Shown: in pieces, positions 58,766-64,000 of the stretch
How positions within the stretch are numbered: position 1 is the stretch's first letter
Layout of the letters: every line of letters begins with the position of its first letter
Assembly: GCA_028335825.1 (NCBI GenBank)
Contig: JAIOKI010000003.1
Span: 558,001-622,000, forward strand
Length of the DNA: 64,000 bases
From: Nosema muscidifuracis
Taxonomy: Eukaryota > Microsporidia > Nosematidae
Direction of reading: 5' to 3'
Translations under genes and position numbers: made by a program
The notes under the pieces: generated by a model
What the model was told of the DNA's origin: nothing
The model's input: only the letters and a program-made list of their open reading frames with translations
Database searches by the model: none

Positions 58766-59836
58766 TTATTGCATATAAAAGAATACATCTCTCTTATTAA
58801 TCTTCCCTGATTTCCAATTAAATAAATAATATTTTAACTCTCCTGATCCTTCTAAAAATCCTAATTCATTTAAATATTCTCCACTCTCTCCAATATCTAA
58901 TCCATTCATTACATCACATTTATCTTTAGAAGCCATATATAATAAATCTTCTATCATATTTTTAAGATATTTACCACATGATATACTTAAATAAGCTCCT
59001 ATAATTTTAATATTCTTTTTAATAGCTAATGTTTCTAATAAGAAATATGAACCAAATGATAATATTTTATTATCTTCTTCATATACAAATACTTTAGTAA
59101 TCTTATTAAACATAACATATTTAAAATCTTCCATATCCATATTATCACATATTTTATATTTAAGTATAAAATCCTTATATAAATTATAAACAATTGGAAG
59201 ATCTTCTTTAGTCATAGGTCTAGTACCATTTCTACTAGATTTAATATCAATATTATAAAATTTATCAAGATATCCAACATTAAGAAGTTTTTTAGTATTA
59301 ATAGGCATATGCCAATATCTAGAAACACATATTTCAAATAATAAATCAGTACCTGTAGTAAATACAGCTTGAAATATTCCATTACAATTAAATCTTCTTG
59401 TTATTTCTCTAATTAAAATAGGAGTAATACGCTTATTTCTTAAATCTTTAGTAACACATAAAAAATTAACACAAGCAACTTTTTTAGTTTTATTATGAAT
59501 CATAATATCTGTTTCTTTACCAAAAAGATATCCTACAAGATAATTATTAAATCTTAATCCAAGAGAATATTCTTCTTTATGTTTAGGATTATTTAATACC
59601 CAATCAAGAAAGGTTTCTGAATAAATAAGTCTATACTCATTCTCAAAATCTTCAACATAATTTTCATATAAGAATTTACTTAATTCTTTAGTATCATGAA
59701 TATTCTCAAATATGAATCCTTCAGGTAGTTTATAAGAATCTGTAGGTATTTTATTAGGATATTTTATAAGATCATTTGCACCTTCTTCTATACCAACAGG
59801 TTGATTTTTCCAGAAAGATTTATCATTATTAGACAT
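58766..59836 (-). CDS. NMT1: Glycylpeptide N-tetradecanoyltransferase (N-myristoyltransferase)
   Basis: 356 residues from the ATG at 59836, where TTAACCCCC abuts it; the frame is open nine codons further up without support. FWKNQPVG, LPEGFIFENI, VACVNFLCVTKDLRNKRITP and SRYWHMPINTKKL are NMT hallmarks for myristoyl-CoA and peptide binding. The C-terminal GFLEGSGELKYYLFNW is the closing strand. It adds myristate to N-terminal glycines in the cytosol. Near human NMT catalytic length. Divergent from the membrane protein gene. Confidence 0.95.
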   Translation of the reverse strand: MSNNDKSFWKNQPVGIEEGANDLIKYPNKIPTDSYKLPEGFIFENIHDTKELSKFLYENYVEDFENEYRLIYSETFLDWVLNNPKHKEEYSLGLRFNNYLVGYLFGKETDIMIHNKTKKVACVNFLCVTKDLRNKRITPILIREITRRFNCNGIFQAVFTTGTDLLFEICVSRYWHMPINTKKLLNVGYLDKFYNIDIKSSRNGTRPMTKEDLPIVYNLYKDFILKYKICDNMDMEDFKYVMFNKITKVFVYEEDNKILSFGSYFLLETLAIKKNIKIIGAYLSISCGKYLKNMIEDLLYMASKDKCDVMNGLDIGESGEYLNELGFLEGSGELKYYLFNWKSGKINKRDVFFYMQ

Positions 59837-60127
59837 GGGGGTTAAAATTAAGATAATGATCATATTTTAAATTTATATGAGTAGATATCTTTAAATAGGT
59901 ATATATAGAATAGATATCTTAAATTTATAAATATCTTTTACATATATAGAATAAATATCATTAAAATTATTTTAACAGGTCATACTAAAAACAAAATAGA
60001 AGATCATACTAAAAATAAGATAAGATATCATACTAAAAATAAAATAAAATATCATAATAAAAATAAAATAAAATATCATAATAAAAATAGAAGATTATAC
60101 TAAAAATAGAATATTTGATCTATTTAA

Positions 60128-60520
60128 ATGTTTAAAATCAATGTTATGTTTGTTATAATTATAAATATTACCCATGTATTATTTATCATGCTAATATATT
60201 TCTGTCTACCTAAGAGATATCGAAAATCTTGTATTTACGTATTCTTTATACTCTTCATTATATTTGTAATATTCATAATATCAATGATATATGTATCTAC
60301 TAACCTTGATATTGAAATATTAGATGGTATACTTTATATAACTAACACTACTAGTATTCCTATTAGAGTATATAAAATAAATAAAAAATTCTATAATAAG
60401 AGAATAGTAAATAATCAATCTTTTGAATACAAATTAAAGAAAAATGATATTGAAGAAGGATTAGAATTGATACTTAAATATTGTATGCTTGAATTACCTA
60501 CAAAATTAAATATAGAATAA
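60128..60520 (+). CDS. Hypothetical membrane protein
   Basis: Up to 130 residues with two hydrophobic segments (about 5-27 and 34-55), then a soluble tail of about 75 residues with beta-like pattern (EILDGILYITNTTSIPIRVY). No family is recognised. The start is uncertain: the first ATG has no CCC, while ATG at 60188 (residue 21) lies shortly after ATTACCCATG and may be the true start. Upstream, 59990-60110 holds repeats of AAAATAAAATAAAATATCATA. Confidence 0.5.
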   Translation: MFKINVMFVIIINITHVLFIMLIYFCLPKRYRKSCIYVFFILFIIFVIFIISMIYVSTNLDIEILDGILYITNTTSIPIRVYKINKKFYNKRIVNNQSFEYKLKKNDIEEGLELILKYCMLELPTKLNIE

Positions 60521-60535
60521 ACTTTCTTGTAAATA

Positions 60536-62518
60536 TTAAGATATATCAATACATAAATCAAAATCTACATATTTATCATTTTCATCTTTGATTTTAATAT
60601 CTAATTTTTTTATAGTATCTTTTATAATATTTTTGGTAGTATCTTTATCTTTTATAATATTTTTAGTAGTATCTTTAATTTTTATGATATCTAATTTTTT
60701 TATAATGTCCTTAGTAGAATCTTTTATAATGTCCTTAGTAGAATCTTTAGTAATATCTTCAATTTTACATCTCATTTCAAAAAGATTACTTATTTCATTC
60801 ATAATTATAAAATTTTCATCTATAATTTCTATTTCTGAACTACGTATTGTCATAAAATATTTTTTATCTTTATAATTATTCACTAATATATTTAATTTAG
60901 TACATTCTGTAAGTTTGTAACTATTAAATATAAAAATAAAAATTTTCTTTTTAACTTTCTTTTTTCTAATATTAATCTTATAAATATTATCTTCTTTATA
61001 TATTAAAAGTTTTTGATTTTTATTACTTTTTAACTGTAATATTGTATCTTTATCTATATTAATTTTTGATATTTTATTTTTTAAAAAATCTTTATAATTA
61101 AGATCTGTATAAATTGGATCATTATATGTATTAAAAATATCATTGACTTCTACTAATTCATTTACTCCAAGTACTTCTTCTTTTATTATTCGTAGTATAT
61201 TTCCATCTGTAATATTAAACTTATGTTTAGATGTTATATTTATAAATTTGTTGGTTTTTATTGATAAATAAATCATACTTTGTATTTTATAATCTAAAAA
61301 TTTCTGTATTATTAAATCTTCTCTTACTATAAAATATAATCTTAAATTATATTTTTTATCAGTTTTAATATATAAATCTTTAAAATGTATTCCTATATTT
61401 TTATAACTTACTGATATATTTATATATTCATCAATTAGATATTCTTTCTTATTGTATATGTAATATGATTCAATATCTTTTATACATTTAAATTTAACTT
61501 TAAAAATCTGGTATTGATTTATATAAAATAAATTTTGATAATCTAATATTGAAAGATTTGATATTTGAAAAATGTATGGATCTGAGCAAAGAGAGTGATT
61601 TATATTTTCACTTAAATTGACATTCGATATTTCATTATTTGAATTACATATATTTTCACTTGAATTAAGTATTTGATTATTTAAATTTGGTATATTTTCA
61701 TTTAAATTACATCTATTTAAATTCCATCTATTTAAATTATATCTATTTTTATAAACTTCTCTTAATAATTCATCATTAATATTACCATAAAAATAAATTA
61801 ATTCTATACCTTTTCTATAATAATCTTCTGTTTTCAATAATCTTTCTCCTAATTCAGCCATAATAATATTTTCAATTTTATTACTCAATTTATAAATTCT
61901 ATAACATAAAAAATCATATTCTTTACTCATAAAAAGTATATAAACAAGTCTAGTAAAATATACTGTATCTATAAAATGATAAGGTAAGTTTATATAAGAT
62001 CTTTTACAATAAAAAGACATTTCTATACAATAATGTGAAAAATCATTAAAATCTACATACCTACTATATATTTTATAAGCATCACTATATTTTCTCATTA
62101 AGAAAAATGAATCAGCTTTATTCTTATCATCCATATAATCATTTATTATAAAAGATTTTAGTAAGGAAGTACTTTTTGTAAACAAAGAGGTATCACGAAA
62201 TGTACAACATTTTTCATACAATTTTTTCAATAATGTTATGTAAAGATCTGTATCAAATGATGTAATCGGTATGTGATTTACTGATGAAATATCTTCTTGA
62301 ACTAAAATAATTGTAACTTCTTTAAATACATAAATTTCATCTTTAAAAATATTTGAAGTTAAATCTTTTCCATATTTTATAGATTCTCCATTCTTTTCCT
62401 TAATATTAAACAATCCAGTGGATTTTATCATATCAATTATTCGTCTATGATCACAATCAGTATTATTAAATTTCAATGTAGCATTAATTTTGAATATTGA
62501 GGTTAAAAGATCATTCAT
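60536..62518 (-). CDS. Large hypothetical protein, 660 residues
   Basis: The N-terminal half is helical with tyrosine-rich repeats (SDAYKIYSRYVDFNDFSHYC), which faintly recalls the Trs85/TRAPPC8 subunit of TRAPPIII; the rest is rich in strands. I do not assign it. An Asn/Leu-rich insertion (about 258-300, NRYNLNRWNLNRCNLNENIP) and a Lys/Asp/Thr repeat (about 605-650, with KDTTKNIIKD) look like in-frame minisatellites. The start is well marked: TTACCCCTTTC, with GCATAAA 41 bp up. Confidence 0.6.
   Translation of the reverse strand: MNDLLTSIFKINATLKFNNTDCDHRRIIDMIKSTGLFNIKEKNGESIKYGKDLTSNIFKDEIYVFKEVTIILVQEDISSVNHIPITSFDTDLYITLLKKLYEKCCTFRDTSLFTKSTSLLKSFIINDYMDDKNKADSFFLMRKYSDAYKIYSRYVDFNDFSHYCIEMSFYCKRSYINLPYHFIDTVYFTRLVYILFMSKEYDFLCYRIYKLSNKIENIIMAELGERLLKTEDYYRKGIELIYFYGNINDELLREVYKNRYNLNRWNLNRCNLNENIPNLNNQILNSSENICNSNNEISNVNLSENINHSLCSDPYIFQISNLSILDYQNLFYINQYQIFKVKFKCIKDIESYYIYNKKEYLIDEYINISVSYKNIGIHFKDLYIKTDKKYNLRLYFIVREDLIIQKFLDYKIQSMIYLSIKTNKFINITSKHKFNITDGNILRIIKEEVLGVNELVEVNDIFNTYNDPIYTDLNYKDFLKNKISKINIDKDTILQLKSNKNQKLLIYKEDNIYKINIRKKKVKKKIFIFIFNSYKLTECTKLNILVNNYKDKKYFMTIRSSEIEIIDENFIIMNEISNLFEMRCKIEDITKDSTKDIIKDSTKDIIKKLDIIKIKDTTKNIIKDKDTTKNIIKDTIKKLDIKIKDENDKYVDFDLCIDIS
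60570..60750 (-). repeat. In-frame Lys/Asp/Thr repeat near the C-terminus of the 660-residue protein
   Basis: Units encoding KDSTKDIIKD and KDTTKNIIKD with KKLDIKI spacers repeat several times. The repeat keeps the frame and sits outside the more complex part of the protein. Confidence 0.8.
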
Positions 62519-62907
62519 TATGAAAGGGGTAAATTTTCAATATAAAGGAAGATATGTGTTTATGCTAAAAAAATATAATTTAGATTAATTTGCATAAACT
62601 TAATAAATATTTGTATAAAAATAATTTGATATCATTAAGATATTTAGAAAGTAATTTGATAGAAAATAATTTGATAACATTAAGAAATTTTTAAAGAAAG
62701 TACCTAATAGAAAATAATTTGATATTGAGAAATTTTTATAATGAAAATAATTTGATAACATTAAGAAATTTTTATAAGAAAATACCTAATAGAAAATAAT
62801 TTGATATCATTAAGCTATGAAAATTTTTTATAAGAAAATACATAGAAAATAATTTGATATTGAGAAATTTTTATAAGAAAATAATTTGATATTTTTACAG
62901 AAGAAAT
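62519..62907. repeat. Spacer with repeats of about 45 bp
   Basis: TAGAAAATAATTTGATAACA followed by TTAAGAAATTTTTATAA recurs about five times between 62630 and 62890, up to the stop of RPT1. No gene is seen. Confidence 0.75.
62559..62565 (-). promoter_or_regulatory. GCATAAA element before the 660-residue protein gene
   Basis: The minus strand reads TTTAGCATAAACAC, 41 bp before the ATG at 62518, with TACCCC between. Recurrent TATA-like heptamer. Confidence 0.4.
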
Positions 62908-64000
62908 TTAATTATAAGTAAGATATCTAGGTGTACTTGAAAATTTGGCATATCCTTTTATAACTTTATCAACACTTTTTAAAAAATCATTCTCTGTAGC
63001 TATTTTTCGTCTATCTCTTATTGCAAACATTCCTGCTTCTGTGCAAACACTTCTTAATTCTGCACCAGTTGCATTATTACATAATCTTGCAATAAGTTCA
63101 TATCTAATATCCTTATCAACACTCATAGTCTTAGCATGTATTTTTAAAATAGCTGTTCTGCCTTCTAAATCAGGTAAAGAAAATTCAACTTTTCTATCTA
63201 ATCTTCCAGGTCTTAATAAAGCAGGATCAAGAGTATCAGGTCTGTTAGTAGCCATTAATACTTTAATATTACCACGACTATCAAACCCATCTAATTGATT
63301 AATTAATTCTAACATAGTTCTCTGTACTTCATTATCTCCACTATCTTCAAATCTAGTACCTCCAAAAGCATCAACTTCATCAAAAAAAATTATACAAGCT
63401 TTTCTAGTTTTAGCCATATCAAATATCTCTCTTACCATTCTAGCACCTTCACCAACATATTTTTGTACTAATTCTGATCCAATAACTCTAATAAAACATG
63501 CATCAGTTCTATTAGCTACAGCTCTTGCAAGTAAAGTTTTTCCTGTTCCGGGTGGTCCATATAAAAGTACTCCTTTAGGAGGATCAATTCCTAATTTTAT
63601 AAATTTTTCTGGTTCTAATAAAGGTTTCTCAACTACTTCACGAATCTTTTCAATTTCTTCTTTACATCCTCCTATGTCATTATAAGTTACATCAGGTCTT
63701 TCTTCAACTTGCATTAAAGTTACACTAGCATCAATTTTTCTTGGAAGAGGTTGTAATACTTGATATTTTACTCTATCTACACCAACACGCATACCATCTT
63801 GAATTGATAACCCATCAACTTTTTTACCTTTACCTACTACAAATTTAGCCATTTGTTTAATATTTATCATATATCTGGGCTCTTGATATCCTTCAATAAT
63901 TTTACATATTCTAGCTACTTGAAGACTTTGCTCTCTTTGAGCTCTCTGAGTATCAGCTTGTAAATTCCATGCACTAGGTGGAGCAAGTCCTGTTTCAACT
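62908..64000 (-). CDS. RPT1: 26S proteasome AAA-ATPase Rpt1, 5' part beyond the right edge
   Basis: The frame is open past the internal Met at 63870 to the window edge, giving about 364 residues; upstream codons read [13 protein letters not shown], the Rpt1 block (family DTGLAPPxxWDL), so the true start lies outside. The OB region, Walker A GPPGTGKT, Walker [13 protein letters not shown], sensor [19 protein letters not shown] and the end [10 protein letters not shown] all match Rpt1. It is one of six ATPases that unfold substrates for the 20S core. Confidence 0.96.
   Translation of the reverse strand, partial: VETGLAPPSAWNLQADTQRAQREQSLQVARICKIIEGYQEPRYMINIKQMAKFVVGKGKKVDGLSIQDGMRVGVDRVKYQVLQPLPRKIDASVTLMQVEERPDVTYNDIGGCKEEIEKIREVVEKPLLEPEKFIKLGIDPPKGVLLYGPPGTGKTLLARAVANRTDACFIRVIGSELVQKYVGEGARMVREIFDMAKTRKACIIFFDEVDAFGGTRFEDSGDNEVQRTMLELINQLDGFDSRGNIKVLMATNRPDTLDPALLRPGRLDRKVEFSLPDLEGRTAILKIHAKTMSVDKDIRYELIARLCNNATGAELRSVCTEAGMFAIRDRRKIATENDFLKSVDKVIKGYAKFSSTPRYLTYN

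Overview
The window reads as nuclear DNA of a microsporidian. The evidence is very AT-rich sequence, compact genes with no intron that I could see, shortened but recognisable fungal-type proteins, several half-size Atm1-type ABC transporters, secreted ricin-B-like proteins, and a CCC or CCCC motif a few bases before most start codons. That motif is a known microsporidian start-proximal signal, and I used it to move several starts (the ABC transporter at 14823, TAF13, the EDC4-like gene, the SNAPC3-like gene, RPL12, NMT1). The Ty3/gypsy element and the ricin-B-like genes would fit the Nosema/Vairimorpha group, but the species is an inference.

Layout. 1-5.7 kb: an Rvb2 helicase (cut by the left edge), a 46-residue ORF, a secreted protein of unknown role, the tRNA thiolation protein Ctu2/Ncs2 and an ABC transporter. 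5.7-9.5 kb: a gene-poor stretch holding one LTR element of the Ty3/gypsy family with identical short terminal repeats and a 5-bp target duplication. 9.5-14 kb: TFIIF alpha, TAF8, kinetochore Spc25 and the mismatch-repair protein Pms1. 14-25.3 kb: two tandem ABC transporters, two almost identical tRNA-Asn genes, the second-largest Pol III subunit, an unknown protein, MED31, NEDD8 and tRNA-Leu. 25.7-39.3 kb: PheRS alpha, exocyst Sec6, Svp26, a Rab escort/GDI-type protein, a Swt1-like PIN ribonuclease, a divergent ABC transporter, an adaptin and triosephosphate isomerase. 39.8-49.4 kb: exportin CRM1, TAF13, an EDC4-like protein, ribosomal protein S21, TFB3/MAT1, an unknown protein, a SNAPC3-like protein, a coiled-coil protein, a probable U4 snRNA gene and a small protein with a PCNA-binding-like tail. 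49.7-64 kb: two secreted ricin-B-like proteins, ribosomal protein L12, Sin3, a Yak1 kinase, N-myristoyltransferase, a small membrane protein, a large unknown protein and proteasome Rpt1 (cut by the right edge).

Taken together the genes are mostly core eukaryotic machinery. A large share act in transcription: TFIIF alpha, TAF8, TAF13, TFB3, MED31, Pol III, Sin3 and perhaps SNAPc. Others serve RNA surveillance or splicing (Swt1, EDC4-like, U4), trafficking (Sec6, Svp26, Rab escort, adaptin) and protein turnover (Rpt1, NEDD8). The lineage-specific part is the ABC transporters, the ricin-B-like pair, the secreted protein at 2.1 kb and several unknowns. Nearly every long spacer is built of short tandem repeats of about 31 to 80 bp, and some of these arrays run into coding sequence in frame.

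The best leads are a probable U4 snRNA not marked by any ORF, a GCATAAA element at a fixed distance upstream of several genes and of U4, an Rvb2 whose ATPase motifs look degenerate, an 80-bp triplication across the ends of two convergent genes, and a recently inserted LTR element. I did not find a convincing wholly new multi-gene system.
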